DNA of 64,000 nt from Streptomyces sp. NBC_00708 (GTDB lineage Bacteria; Actinomycetota; Actinomycetes; Streptomycetales; Streptomycetaceae): positions 3,348,001 to 3,412,000 of the forward strand of contig CP108997.1 of the NCBI GenBank assembly GCA_036226585.1. The letters are read 5' to 3'. Below the pieces are notes generated by a model. That model saw nothing but the letters and a program-made list of their open reading frames with translations, was not told the DNA's origin and searched no databases. Both the position numbers and the translations under genes were made by a program. Each line of letters starts with the position of its first letter. The first letter of the stretch is position 1. Shown here in pieces: positions 19,275-28,428 of the stretch.

Positions 19275-19493
19275 ATGGGACTCGGCGGATGCATCATCCT
19301 CATCGGCGCGGGGGCGATCCTCGCCTTCGCGACCGACTGGGAACTCGATACCGTCAACGTCGACCTGGTCGGCTGGATCATGATGATCGTCGGCATCATC
19401 GGCGTCTTCGTCTACGCGAGCGTCATCCGGCGCCGCCGCATGGTCGTGCCGCCCACCACGACGGTCGTGGCCGACGACGAACGGCACCTGTGA
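19275..19493 (+). CDS. DUF6458-like two-helix membrane protein
   Basis: This 72-residue protein has two membrane helices (about 3-20 and 31-50), an acidic DWELDTVNVDLVGW loop between them and a basic RRRR stop-transfer segment. A short hydrophilic tail follows. The pattern fits the small DUF6458 family common in actinobacteria, with no known function. It starts ATG with AGGAGG 6 bp upstream. It stands between the aminopeptidase and the SARP regulator and is transcribed in the same direction. Confidence 0.8.
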   Translation: MGLGGCIILIGAGAILAFATDWELDTVNVDLVGWIMMIVGIIGVFVYASVIRRRRMVVPPTTTVVADDERHL

Positions 19494-19604
19494 CCGGGGG
19501 CGATCCGGCCACACCCCTGAACCACCGCGGCGGAATCCCCGATATTCTGGGTGCTTGTCCGTGACCCGGCACCGGGCGCGTCAGACCCGGAAGGGGAGCC
19601 GCTC

Positions 19605-22600
19605 GTGGAGTTCCGGCTGCTCGGCACCGTCTGCGTCGACACGCTGACCGGACCGCTGCCACTCGGCCCCGCCAAGCGCCGCAGCCTGCTCGCGGCCCTG
19701 CTGCTGCACGCCAACACTCCGGTCTCCATGGCGCGGCTGACGGACTGCCTGTGGGACGACGAGCCCCCGCTGCACGCCCGCACGGTCATCCAGGGCCATG
19801 TCTCCCGGCTCCGCGCCCTCCTGATGGGCGCGGACGCCGAGGCGTACGGGGTCGAGCTGGCGACGCTCGGCGACGCGTACGTGCTCCGGGCGCCCGAGAC
19901 CCTGCTGGACTCCCAGCGGTTCGAGGAACTGCTGATGCTGGCCCGCGAGCAGCGGGGCCCCGCCGACACGGTGCTGATGCTGAAGGAGGCCCTGTCGCTG
20001 TGGCAGGGCCCCGCGCTCACCGGCACCTACGCGAGCGCCCCGCTGCAGGCGGCCGCCCACGCGCTGGAGGAGTCCCGCCTCTCGACGGTCGAACAGCTGG
20101 CACGCGCCTACGGTGAGCTGGGCGAACACCACCGGGCGGCGGCGGTGCTCCGTGCCGAGGCCGTCGCCCACCCCCTGCGGGAATCCCTGGCGGCGGGCCT
20201 GATGACGGCCCTGTACCTCTCGGGCCGCCAGTCCGAGGCCCTGGACTGCTTCCACCGCACCCGCCGCCTGCTGGCGGACGAACTGGGCATCGACCCGGGG
20301 CGCGAACTGGCCGACGCGTATGCGCGCATCCTGCGCGGGGACGGGGGCGCGCCTGGCGCGCCGGTTGGTGCGGGCGGCCCCGCCCACGTCCCGGGAGCGC
20401 CGGGCGGCGGATCGCAGTCAGCCGGCGGGCCGCAGTCGGTCGGCGCGACCGGTGCGTACGCGGACGCGCCGCGTGGGTACGCGGACGCGCCCGGAAGGGC
20501 GCCGGCCGACGGGGCAGGCAGCCCGCACACGTCCGACGCCCCCGGTGCACCGCTCCCCGTAGTCGGGGCCGACGCCTCTCGGGCCGGCCACCCGCCGCAC
20601 GCCGGGGCCGGCACGGCGACCGACACCTCCGGCCGGGCGCAGAGCGACTGGCCGCCGCACGGCGGCCCCGCCGCGCCGCCCGCGCCCCGGACGGCCGCCG
20701 TGCCGACGGACGCCTCGCTCTCCCCGTACGCCGGAGGCGCACCGTACGCCGGAAGCGCACCGTACGCCGGAGGCACCCCGCACCCCGCCGATCTGCTGCC
20801 GCGGGCGCCGCGCGGCTTCCACGGGCGCGGGGCCGAGCTGACCGCGCTCTCCCGGGCGGCGGCCGGAGAGGCCCCCGTCTGCCTGGTCACCGGACCGGCG
20901 GGGGTCGGGAAGACCGCGCTGGCCCTGCACTGGGCACGCCGGGTACCCGCCGCCTTCCCGGACGGGCGGCTCTTCGCGGACCTGCGCGGGTTCGGGGACA
21001 CCGCCGAGCCGACCCCGCTCGAAGTGCTGCGGGAGTTCCTGCTCGCGCTGGGCGTCGCGCCCCGCCGGGTGCCGGAGTCCGTGGCCGGCGCGGCGGCCCT
21101 GTTCCGCTCGCTGACCGACCGGCGCAGCCTTCTCGTCGTCCTCGACAACGCCCGCGACTCCGCGCAGGTCAGGCCGCTGCTGCCGGGCGGCGCCGACTGC
21201 GTCACGCTGGTGACCAGCCGGCGCCGGCTCGAAGGGCTCATCGCCTCGGACGCCGCCGTCCCGGTCCCCCTGGACATACTGGAACCGCCGGACGGCACCG
21301 CGCTGCTGGCCGGAGTCCTCGGCGAGGAACGGGTCCTCGCCGAACCGGTGGCGGCGCGGCGGCTCGCCGAACTCTGCGGCGGACTGCCGCTCGCCCTGCG
21401 GGTCACGGCGGCCCGGCTGGCGGGCCGTCCGCAGCGGACGCTGGCCGCCACGGCCGACGAACTCGCGGACGAGCGCAGCCGGCTGTCCTATCTGGACGTG
21501 GAGGACACCGGCGTCTCCGCCGCGCTGCGGCTCACCGTGCAGCAGCTGCCGCCGGACGCCGTCCACCACCTCGGCCGGCTCGGCCACCACCCGGGCAGCC
21601 ACTTCGACCCGTACACGGCGGCGGCGCTCGCCGGCAGCGACCCGGTCACCGCCGGGGCCGCGCTGGAACGGCTCGCCGCCGCTCATCTGGTCACCGAAGC
21701 CGGGCCGGGGCGCTGGATACTGCACGATCTGGTGCGGCTGTACGCGCGAGGGCTCGACCCGGCGGCCGGGCCGGACGCGCTCATCGGGGTGCTCGACCAC
21801 TACATCGCCACCGCACTCGCCGCCGCCGACACGGCCGAACCGGGCGGCGAGCCCTGCTTCGTGCTGCCCGACGACTTCCGCAGGCCGGTCGCGATCCGGG
21901 ACTTCACGGACCGGGAGACGGCCATGAGCTGGCTGGCCGCCGAGCGGGAGGACCTGACCCTGGCCGCCGCGGCCGCCCGGAGCGCGGGTCTCGACGACCG
22001 GGCCTGGCGGATCATCCTGCTCCAGTGGCCGCACGTGGTGTGGCGGGTGCGGGACGGCTGGGCCCCGATGCTGGAACTGGCCCTGGCGGCGGCGGTCGCC
22101 CTCGACGACCCGTACGCCGAGTCCCGGGTCCGCAATCTGCTCGGCTGGGTGCTGACGGAGGAGGGCAGGACGAGCGAGGCCGTCGCGCTGCTCGAAGCCT
22201 CGCCCGGTCTCGCCCGGCGGGCCGGGGACCGGCTCGGTGAGGCGACCGCGCTGATCAACCTGGCCATCGTGCAGGCCGAACAGGGCGGGCTGGACGAGGC
22301 GATGGAGGGCTGCCAGCGGGCCCTCGAACTGGCGCGGAAGGAGCCCGACGCCCACACCGAGATGCTCGCGCTCCAGCACCTGGCCCGGATGCAGCTCACG
22401 GCGGGCCGCCCGCAGGAGGCCCTGGACTCCGCCCGGACCGCATTCGACCTGGGCCCCGAGCACGAGGAGGCGGCCCGCCGGGTGCTGCTGCTGTCCGTCA
22501 GCGGCGAGGCCCGTCTCGCCCTCGGCGCGGAGGAGGAGGGCATCCGCCTCCTCGACCAGGCGGCGACGGAGGCGGAGCGGGCCGGGTACGACGAGGGCAC

Positions 22601-22697
22601 AGTGCGCGCCCTGGAAGCGCTGCTCCGGGTGACGGCGGGCGCGGACTATGTACGCCGCCGCGACGAGGCGGCCCGCCGCCTGGCAGCCGACACCTGA
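19605..22697 (+). CDS. large SARP/AfsR-type regulator (BTAD, NB-ARC, TPR)
   Basis: The 1030-residue regulator has an OmpR-type winged helix (1-95), a bacterial transcriptional activation domain (about 100-240) and a low-complexity Gly/Ala/Pro linker (about 245-405). A STAND ATPase follows (about 410-650, Walker A GPAGVGKTALALH, LLVVLDNARD), then a TPR-rich C-terminus (about 830-1030). Such proteins integrate signals, often through phosphorylation by Ser/Thr kinases, and activate secondary metabolism genes through direct-repeat operators. The GTG at 19605 follows AAGGGGAG. No biosynthetic cluster is next to it, so it may be a pleiotropic regulator. The linker repeats are probably polymorphic. 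Confidence 0.9.
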   Translation: MEFRLLGTVCVDTLTGPLPLGPAKRRSLLAALLLHANTPVSMARLTDCLWDDEPPLHARTVIQGHVSRLRALLMGADAEAYGVELATLGDAYVLRAPETLLDSQRFEELLMLAREQRGPADTVLMLKEALSLWQGPALTGTYASAPLQAAAHALEESRLSTVEQLARAYGELGEHHRAAAVLRAEAVAHPLRESLAAGLMTALYLSGRQSEALDCFHRTRRLLADELGIDPGRELADAYARILRGDGGAPGAPVGAGGPAHVPGAPGGGSQSAGGPQSVGATGAYADAPRGYADAPGRAPADGAGSPHTSDAPGAPLPVVGADASRAGHPPHAGAGTATDTSGRAQSDWPPHGGPAAPPAPRTAAVPTDASLSPYAGGAPYAGSAPYAGGTPHPADLLPRAPRGFHGRGAELTALSRAAAGEAPVCLVTGPAGVGKTALALHWARRVPAAFPDGRLFADLRGFGDTAEPTPLEVLREFLLALGVAPRRVPESVAGAAALFRSLTDRRSLLVVLDNARDSAQVRPLLPGGADCVTLVTSRRRLEGLIASDAAVPVPLDILEPPDGTALLAGVLGEERVLAEPVAARRLAELCGGLPLALRVTAARLAGRPQRTLAATADELADERSRLSYLDVEDTGVSAALRLTVQQLPPDAVHHLGRLGHHPGSHFDPYTAAALAGSDPVTAGAALERLAAAHLVTEAGPGRWILHDLVRLYARGLDPAAGPDALIGVLDHYIATALAAADTAEPGGEPCFVLPDDFRRPVAIRDFTDRETAMSWLAAEREDLTLAAAAARSAGLDDRAWRIILLQWPHVVWRVRDGWAPMLELALAAAVALDDPYAESRVRNLLGWVLTEEGRTSEAVALLEASPGLARRAGDRLGEATALINLAIVQAEQGGLDEAMEGCQRALELARKEPDAHTEMLALQHLARMQLTAGRPQEALDSARTAFDLGPEHEEAARRVLLLSVSGEARLALGAEEEGIRLLDQAATEAERAGYDEGTVRALEALLRVTAGADYVRRRDEAARRLAADT
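20724..20777 (+). repeat. 18-bp tandem repeat in the SARP linker
   Basis: Three 18-bp units starting CCGTACGCCGGA follow each other without gaps and encode PYAGGA/PYAGSA. A second short array of TACGCGGACGCGCC (YADAP) lies at about 20457-20490. Both are in the unstructured linker between BTAD and the ATPase. Confidence 0.8.
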
Positions 22698-22753
22698 CGC
22701 CCGTCCGGGTCAGGTCCCGGCCCGGTAGCCGACACCTGACCCGGCCCCGGCCC

Positions 22754-22780
22754 GCCGGGGCGCCCTTCCGGCGCCCCGGC
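22754..22780. terminator. 11-bp hairpin between convergent genes
   Basis: Arms 22754-22764 and 22770-22780 are fully complementary with a CTTCC loop, between the convergent SARP and thioredoxin/NHL genes. A 14-bp stretch including the SARP stop codon is repeated 42 bp downstream (22685 and 22727), as if the gene end had been duplicated. Confidence 0.7.
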
Positions 22781-22784
22781 CGGC

Positions 22785-24620
22785 TCAGCCCTCCGTGCTC
22801 GCCGCGTCGTTTCCGCCCTCGTCCATGCCCGCGAGCACCAGCGGCAGCCGGGCCGCTCCGTCCGCCGTGACGCGGACCGGGACGCCCCAGTCCTGCTGGT
22901 GGACGTGGCAGGCCGGGTACTCGTTCGCCGGGTCGTCGTCGCAGGACGCGGCCATCGCGGAGACATGCAGGACGCCCTCGGTGACGCCGTCCGCGAGGAC
23001 CAGGTCGCGGAAGAGGTCGGTGCCCGCCCCCTCGCCCTCGGCCAGCAGCTCGGGCGGGGTCGAGGAGACCAGCAGGCGGGTCGAGGGCCCGTAGCGGGTG
23101 TCCAGCTTCTGCCCGGCCGGGGCCTGGAAGACGACGTCGAGCCGGAGGGCTCCGGGGGCGACCTCGGTGGCCGCCCGCTGGGTGCGGTGGGCCTGCTCCG
23201 CGACGCGCACCGCCTCCTCGGGCAGCCGCAGCCGGGTCAGCCGGTGCCGGGCGGACTCGACGACGACGAGGTCGCCGTCGATCAGCACGGCGTCGCTGGG
23301 TTCCCGCAGGTCCGTGGCCAGCGTGCTGACCTCGCCGCTCGCCGGGTCGTAGCGGCGCAGGGCGTGGTTGTAGGTGTCGCAGACGGCGACGGAGCCGTCG
23401 GGCAGGGCGGTGACGCCCAGCGGGTGCTGGAGCAGGGCCTGCTCGGCGGCCCCGTCCCGGTGTCCGAAGTCGAAGAGGCCGGTGCCGACGGCGGTGTGCA
23501 CGGCGCCCTCACGGTCGACCCAGCGCAGCGCGGACGTCTCGGAGTCCGCGACCCACAGCCGCTCCTCGGTCGCCGCGAGCCCGGACGGCTGGGCGAACCA
23601 CGCCTCGTCGCCGGGCCCGTCGACCAGGCCCTCGTTGGTGGTCCCGGCCGCGACCCGTACGGCGTCGTCCTCGGGGTCGTACGTCCACAGCTGGTGCACC
23701 CCGGCCATGGCGATCCAGAGCCGGCCGTCGAACCAGGCGACGTCCCACGGCGAGGACAGGTCCACCTCGCGGGCCGGGCCGCTCGTGGGCGCCCCCTGCC
23801 ACCACTGGCGGCCGGTACCGGCGAGGGTGGTCGTGGTCCCGGTCGTGAGGTCGAGCGCGCGCAGGGCGTGGTTGACCGTGTCGGCGACCGCGATCCGCCC
23901 GTCGGGCAACGGGGCGAGCCCCTGGGGCTCGCTGAACCTGACCTCGTCGGGCCCGCCGTCGGTGAACCCGCGCTCGCCCGTCCCGAAGTGCCGGCGCACG
24001 GTCTCGCCGTCCGGGTCCAGTTCGACCAGCCGGTGCCGGGTGGTGTCGGAGACCAGGAAGCCGCCGTCCGCGAGGAGCAGCGCCTTGCCGGGAAACCGCA
24101 GATGCGTGGCCACCGGCTCCGGCGCCACGTACGGCCCGTCCCCACGCCGCAGGGTGCCCTTCGCCGCGTGCTCCGCCTCCAGCTCCTCGACCAGCTTCTC
24201 GATGGCGTGGGCGTGCCCCTCACCGGCGTGCTGGGCGACGACATAGCCCTCGGGGTCGATGACGACGAGCGTGGGCCAGGCGCGTACGGCGTACTGCTTC
24301 CAGGTGGCCAGCTCGGGGTCGTCGAGCACGGGGTGGTGGACCTCGTACCGCTCCACGGCGTCGACGACGGCCTGGTGCTCGGCCTCGTGGACGAACTTCG
24401 GCGAGTGCACGCCGATGATCACGACGGTGTCGCGGTGTTTCTCCTCCAGCTCGCGCAGCTCGTCGAGGACATGCAGGCAGTTCACACAGCAGAAGGTCCA
24501 GAAATCGAGGATCACGATGCGTCCTCGCAGCTCAGCGAGGGTGTACTGCCGGTCGCCTGTATTGAGCCAGCCGCCCTTGCCGATGAGTTCGGGGGCCCTG
24601 ACGCGCGCACGTGTTGCCAT
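22785..24620 (-). CDS. thioredoxin-domain / NHL-repeat protein (NHLRC2-like)
   Basis: The 611-residue protein starts with a thioredoxin/TlpA-like domain (1-150) holding FWTFCCVNCLHVL, so a CxxC redox centre with an extra adjacent Cys. NHL beta-propeller repeats follow (about 170-480; LADGGFLVSDTTRHRLVELD, PDGRIAVADTVNHALR), then a beta-rich C-terminal domain. This order is shared by the widespread NHLRC2-type family. No signal peptide is seen, so it is probably cytoplasmic. The ATG at 24620 gives the normal thioredoxin start. It diverges from the LURP-one gene 64 bp away. Its substrate is unknown. Confidence 0.87.
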   Translation of the reverse strand: MATRARVRAPELIGKGGWLNTGDRQYTLAELRGRIVILDFWTFCCVNCLHVLDELRELEEKHRDTVVIIGVHSPKFVHEAEHQAVVDAVERYEVHHPVLDDPELATWKQYAVRAWPTLVVIDPEGYVVAQHAGEGHAHAIEKLVEELEAEHAAKGTLRRGDGPYVAPEPVATHLRFPGKALLLADGGFLVSDTTRHRLVELDPDGETVRRHFGTGERGFTDGGPDEVRFSEPQGLAPLPDGRIAVADTVNHALRALDLTTGTTTTLAGTGRQWWQGAPTSGPAREVDLSSPWDVAWFDGRLWIAMAGVHQLWTYDPEDDAVRVAAGTTNEGLVDGPGDEAWFAQPSGLAATEERLWVADSETSALRWVDREGAVHTAVGTGLFDFGHRDGAAEQALLQHPLGVTALPDGSVAVCDTYNHALRRYDPASGEVSTLATDLREPSDAVLIDGDLVVVESARHRLTRLRLPEEAVRVAEQAHRTQRAATEVAPGALRLDVVFQAPAGQKLDTRYGPSTRLLVSSTPPELLAEGEGAGTDLFRDLVLADGVTEGVLHVSAMAASCDDDPANEYPACHVHQQDWGVPVRVTADGAARLPLVLAGMDEGGNDAASTEG

Positions 24621-24684
24621 GGGACCAGTCAACATCACCGTGGCGTCCCCGCATTCCACAGGTGGCTCGGGGAACCTGTGAGCC

Positions 24685-25176
24685 ATGAGACTTCTCGTGC
24701 GCGAGCGTATTTTCGGCATCGGTGACGACTACTGGATCGAGGACGCGGACGGCCGCAAGGTCTTCCTGGTCGACGGCAAGGCCATGCGGGTGCGCGACAC
24801 CTTCGAGCTGAAGGACGCGCAGGGCCGGATTCTCGTCGAGATCCGCCAGAAACTGATCAGCCTGCGCGACACCATGCTGATCGAGCGGGACGGCGAGCAG
24901 CTCGCCAAGGTCAAGAAGAAGCATTTCTCGCTGCTGCGCAACCACTACCGCGTGACCCTGGCGGACGGCACCGAGCTGGACGTCAGCGGCAAGATCCTGG
25001 ACCGCGAGTTCGCCGTGGACTACGACGGCGAACTGCTGGCCCAGATCTCCCGTCGCTGGCTGTCCATCCGGGACACGTACGGCATCGACATCGTGCGGGA
25101 CGACGCGGACGCCTCACTGCTGATCGCGGTCGCGGTGTGCGTGATCGTGCTCGCGGAGAAGGACCACGACGACTGA
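24685..25176 (+). CDS. LURP-one-related (tubby-like/scramblase fold) protein
   Basis: The 163-residue protein shows the alternating beta-strand pattern of the LURP-one/DUF567 family: MRLLVRERIFGIGDDYWIED, VFLVDGKAMRVRDTFELKD and LISLRDTMLIERDGE, ending in a short hydrophobic helix (about 143-157). The fold is related to tubby and phospholipid scramblase C-terminal domains, so lipid binding is possible. The function is unknown in bacteria. It ends close to the second parS site and converges with the nitrilase gene. Confidence 0.85.
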   Translation: MRLLVRERIFGIGDDYWIEDADGRKVFLVDGKAMRVRDTFELKDAQGRILVEIRQKLISLRDTMLIERDGEQLAKVKKKHFSLLRNHYRVTLADGTELDVSGKILDREFAVDYDGELLAQISRRWLSIRDTYGIDIVRDDADASLLIAVAVCVIVLAEKDHDD

Positions 25177-25193
25177 CCGCGCCCCGCAGTACA

Positions 25194-25237
25194 AAGGGCC
25201 CCTTGTTTCACGTGAAACCGTGAGACGAGGGGCCCTT
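25194..25237. terminator. bidirectional terminator hairpin with parS in its loop
   Basis: Arms 25194-25203 and 25228-25237 (AAGGGCCCCT against AGGGGCCCTT) pair over 10 bp between two convergent genes. The 24-nt loop is mostly the parS palindrome. Confidence 0.7.
25205..25218. promoter_or_regulatory. parS: parS centromere-like site, copy 2
   Basis: A second exact GTTTCACGTGAAAC lies 16,480 bp from the first, in the loop of a terminator between the convergent LURP-one and nitrilase genes. No other full match was found on reading the window. Confidence 0.9.
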
Positions 25238-25243
25238 CACGCT

Positions 25244-26038
25244 TCAGATCTTCGGCGCGGCCAGCCCCAGGCGCCGGTCCTTCAGCGCCGGGAACTGCTC
25301 CCGTGTCGCGGGGACCTTGGCCGTGTCCAGTTCCACGGTCAGCACCTCCTCCTCCGCGCCCGCCTCCGCCAGCACCTCGCCCCAGGGGTCGACGACGAGG
25401 GAGTGCCCGGCCTGCTGGATGCCCGCATGGGTACCGGCGGAACCGACGGCCAGCACATACGCCTGATTCTCGACGGCGCGGGCCTGCGCGAGCAGGGTCC
25501 AGTGGGCGCGGCGGCGCTCCGGCCAGCCGGCGGCGACGACCAGGGTCTCGGCACCGGCGTCGACCAGGCCCCGGAACAGCTCGGGGAAGCGCAGGTCGTA
25601 GCAGGTGGCGAGGCCGAGCGTGGTCTCCGGGAGGGAAACGGTCACCAGGTCCTCGCCGGCGCCCATCATGACCGCCTCACCCTGGTCGAAGCCGAAGCGG
25701 TGGATCTTGCGGTAGGCGGCGGCCCGTACGCCCTCGGGGGAGAAGACGAGCGTCGTGTTGTAGAGGGTGCCGTCGGCGGCCCGCTCGACGAAGGAGCCGG
25801 CGTGCAGCCAGACCCCGGCCTCCGCTGCGGCCTCGGCCATCACCTCGTGCGTCGGGCCCGTCAGCGGCTCGGCCTCGTCCTCGAACGCCGTGTACGCGAA
25901 GGCCCCCACCGGCCACAGTTCCGGGAGCACCACCAGATCCGCGCCCCGCTGGGCCACGACCAGGGACGCGGCACGCTCCCTGCGGGAATCGACGGGTTCG
26001 TCCGGGTCTACTGCGATCTGGATGAGGGAGGCGCGCAC
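25244..26038 (-). CDS. carbon-nitrogen hydrolase (nitrilase superfamily)
   Basis: The 264-residue hydrolase has the full Glu-Lys-Cys triad: Glu40 (VVLPELW), Lys111 (AAYRKIHRFGF) and Cys146 (LATCYDLRFPELFR). The CYDLRFPE form and the length resemble the omega-amidase/Nit2-like and deaminated-glutathione amidase branches more than true nitrilases. It should act on small amides in the cytoplasm. The GTG start at 26038 fits the family MRASLIQIAV. The exact substrate cannot be read from sequence. Confidence 0.9.
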   Translation of the reverse strand: MRASLIQIAVDPDEPVDSRRERAASLVVAQRGADLVVLPELWPVGAFAYTAFEDEAEPLTGPTHEVMAEAAAEAGVWLHAGSFVERAADGTLYNTTLVFSPEGVRAAAYRKIHRFGFDQGEAVMMGAGEDLVTVSLPETTLGLATCYDLRFPELFRGLVDAGAETLVVAAGWPERRRAHWTLLAQARAVENQAYVLAVGSAGTHAGIQQAGHSLVVDPWGEVLAEAGAEEEVLTVELDTAKVPATREQFPALKDRRLGLAAPKI

Positions 26039-26217
26039 ACTACCACCGTCCTGGCATTCGAGCCGTCAACACGGGCCTACGATCGTCACACGAAAGCACT
26101 GCCGGGGTGCCTGCTCGCAGCGTAACTTAGCCACCGAACCTCATCGCCGCTCGCAGCCCGCAGCCCGACCGTCCGCGCCCAGTTGCCCATGCACCGCAGA
26201 ACCGCACGAGGGGTCCC

Positions 26218-27042
26218 GTGACCGTCCATCCCAGCCTCCAGACCTACGCCGATGCCTGGACCCACTCCATCGAGTCGATAGCCGAGCTGGTGAGCCCGCT
26301 CGCCGAGGGGGAGTGGAACGGCCGCACGCCCTGCCCCAACTGGTCCGTGCGCGACATCGTGTCGCACATCATCGGTATGGAGTGCGAACAGCTCGGCGAC
26401 CCGCGTCCGATCCACACCCTGCCGCGCGACCTCTTCCACGTACAGAGCGACTTCGCCCGCTACATGGAGATGCAGGTCGACGTCCGGCGCCACCACACCG
26501 CACCGGAGATGACCTCCGAGCTGGAGTACACGATCATTCGCCGCTCCCGGCAGCTGCGCAACGAGACGCGCGCCCCGGAGACGATGGTGCGGGCGCCGCT
26601 GGGCGCCGAACAGACCCTGGAGACCGCGCTGCGGATGCGCGCGTTCGACGTCTGGGTGCACGAGCAGGACCTGCGGACGACCCTGGGCAAGCCCGGCAAC
26701 CTGGACTCCCCCGGTGCCGTGGTCGCCCGCGACATCCTGCTGCTGGGGCTGCCGAAGGTGGTGGCCAAGAGCGCGGGCGCGCCGGCCAACTCGGCGGTGG
26801 TGCTGGACGTGCACGGGCCGCTGGAGTTCATGCGCACCGTCCGGGTCGATGCCGAGGGGCGGGGTTCGCTGGACGTCGCGCCCTCGCTCGGACCGGCCGT
26901 GACGCTGTCGATGGACTGGGAGACCTACGTACGGCTGGCCTGCGGGCGGGTGCGGCCCGGCGCGGTCGCGGACCGGATCAAGGCCGAGGGCGACCAGGAG
27001 CTGGCCGACGCGATCCTCCAGCACTTCGCCGTCACCCCGTAG
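26218..27042 (+). CDS. maleylpyruvate isomerase family (mycothiol-dependent, DinB-like) protein
   Basis: The 274-residue protein has an N-terminal four-helix DinB-like domain (about 1-165; RTPCPNWSVRDIVSHIIGME, MRAFDVWVHEQDLR) with the conserved histidines of the mycothiol-dependent metalloenzyme family. A C-terminal SCP2-like domain (about 180-270) follows. Family members include mycothiol S-transferases and maleylpyruvate isomerase, and most are unassigned. It is probably cytoplasmic. The GTG at 26218 follows GAGGGG. It stands alone with a strong hairpin downstream. Confidence 0.82.
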   Translation: MTVHPSLQTYADAWTHSIESIAELVSPLAEGEWNGRTPCPNWSVRDIVSHIIGMECEQLGDPRPIHTLPRDLFHVQSDFARYMEMQVDVRRHHTAPEMTSELEYTIIRRSRQLRNETRAPETMVRAPLGAEQTLETALRMRAFDVWVHEQDLRTTLGKPGNLDSPGAVVARDILLLGLPKVVAKSAGAPANSAVVLDVHGPLEFMRTVRVDAEGRGSLDVAPSLGPAVTLSMDWETYVRLACGRVRPGAVADRIKAEGDQELADAILQHFAVTP

Positions 27043-27068
27043 CGGGGACGGCACCCCGGCACACAGCG

Positions 27069-27098
27069 GCGCCCGCCCCCACCGAGGGGGACGGGCGC
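27069..27098. terminator. hairpin between convergent genes
   Basis: GCGCCCG plus CCCCC on the left (27069-27080) pairs with GGGGG, a single bulged A, and CGGGCGC on the right (27086-27098). It serves the isomerase-family gene and the MFS gene, which converge here. Confidence 0.7.
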
Positions 27099-27117
27099 GC
27101 CGCCGTTGTCCGGCCGG

Positions 27118-28428
27118 TCACACGGGCACGTGCACGGCCTCCACCCGGCTGACCACGTGGTACTCGCGCTCGCGGCGCGCGGCCCTCGCACGCAGCCGCA
27201 GGATCTGCGCGATCCCCAGCGCCTCCAGGACGAAGACGGAGGAGAACGCGACGCGGTAGTTGTCGCCGGTCGCGTCCAGCAGCACACCGACGGCCAGCAG
27301 CGTGGTCATCGAGGCGATGAAGCCGCCCATGTTGACGATGCCGGACGCGGTGCCCTGGCGGTCGGGCGGGTTGGCCGGGCGGGAGAAGTCGAAGCCGATC
27401 ATCGAGGCGGGTCCGCACGCGCCGAGCACCACGCACAGGACGACCAGCAGCCACATGGGCGCGTGGTCCCCGGGGTGGAAGATCGCCGCCGCCCACAGCG
27501 TGGCCGTCGTGCCGACCGTGCCGAGCGCGAGCGGGACGCGGGCCGCGTGGTGACGGGCGATGACCTGCCCGTAGACGAGCCCCAGCGTCATGTTGGAGAG
27601 GACCACCAGGGTCAGCAGCTCGCCGGCGGTCCCCCGGCCGAGCCCCTGGTCCTCGACCAGGAACGGCATGCCCCACAGCAGCAGGAACACCATGGCCGGG
27701 AACTGCGTCGTGAAGTGCACCCACATCCCGAGCCGGGTGCCGGGCTCCCGCCAGGAGGCGGCGATCTGCTTGCGTACGTACGCCCCGCCCGCGTGCTGCG
27801 CGGGCGGCGGCTCGTACCCCTCCGGGTGGTCCTTCAGGAAGAGCAGGAGCAGCACCAGCACCACGACCCCGGCCAGGGAGCTGCCGACGAAGGTGGTCGT
27901 CCAGCCGAAGCCGTGCAGGGCGCGGGCGATGACCAGCGTGGAGACGAGGTTGCCCGCCATGCCGAAGAGGGCGGCGACCTGGCTGACGAGCGGTCCGCGC
28001 CGGGCGGGGAACCAGCGCGTGCCCAGCCGCAGCACACTGATGAACGTCATCGCGTCGCCGCAGCCCAGCAGCGCGCGGGAGGCGAGCGCCGTGCCGTACG
28101 AGGGGGAGAGCGCGAAGCCGAGCTGGCCGAGCGTGAACAGGACGGCCCCGAGGGTGAGGACGCGCTTGGTGCCGAGCCGGTCGACCATCAGGCCGACGGG
28201 TATCTGCATGCCCGCGTAGACGAGCAGCTGGAGGATGGAGAAGGTGGAGAGCGCCGAGGCGTTGACGTCGAACCGGTCGGCGGCGTCGAGTCCGGCGACG
28301 CCGAGGCTGGTGCGGAAGATGATGGCGACGAAGTAGACGGCGACGCCGATGCCCCAGACCCATACGGCGCGCCGGCCGCCGGGCGGGTCACCGGGCAGGG
28401 ACAGGGTGGGCGCGGCGGCGGAACTCAC
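27118..28428 (-). CDS. MFS transporter
   Basis: The 436-residue protein has twelve hydrophobic segments and the major facilitator signature between helices 2 and 3 (GLMVDRLGTKRVLTLG). A hydrophilic central loop of about 40 residues (DHPEGYEPPP) separates the halves. The form resembles the anion:cation symporter-like MFS group, but the substrate is not deducible. The GTG start overlaps the GntR gene's TGA by 4 bp, so the regulator and transporter form one operon and the transporter is a likely target. Confidence 0.88.
   Translation of the reverse strand: MSSAAAPTLSLPGDPPGGRRAVWVWGIGVAVYFVAIIFRTSLGVAGLDAADRFDVNASALSTFSILQLLVYAGMQIPVGLMVDRLGTKRVLTLGAVLFTLGQLGFALSPSYGTALASRALLGCGDAMTFISVLRLGTRWFPARRGPLVSQVAALFGMAGNLVSTLVIARALHGFGWTTTFVGSSLAGVVVLVLLLLFLKDHPEGYEPPPAQHAGGAYVRKQIAASWREPGTRLGMWVHFTTQFPAMVFLLLWGMPFLVEDQGLGRGTAGELLTLVVLSNMTLGLVYGQVIARHHAARVPLALGTVGTTATLWAAAIFHPGDHAPMWLLVVLCVVLGACGPASMIGFDFSRPANPPDRQGTASGIVNMGGFIASMTTLLAVGVLLDATGDNYRVAFSSVFVLEALGIAQILRLRARAARREREYHVVSRVEAVHVPV

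Noticed and set aside
20724..20777. CRISPR-like short repeats
   Set aside because: The units are in frame, without spacers and inside a coding linker; no cas gene is in the window. The same holds for the repeats at 2914 and 61361.
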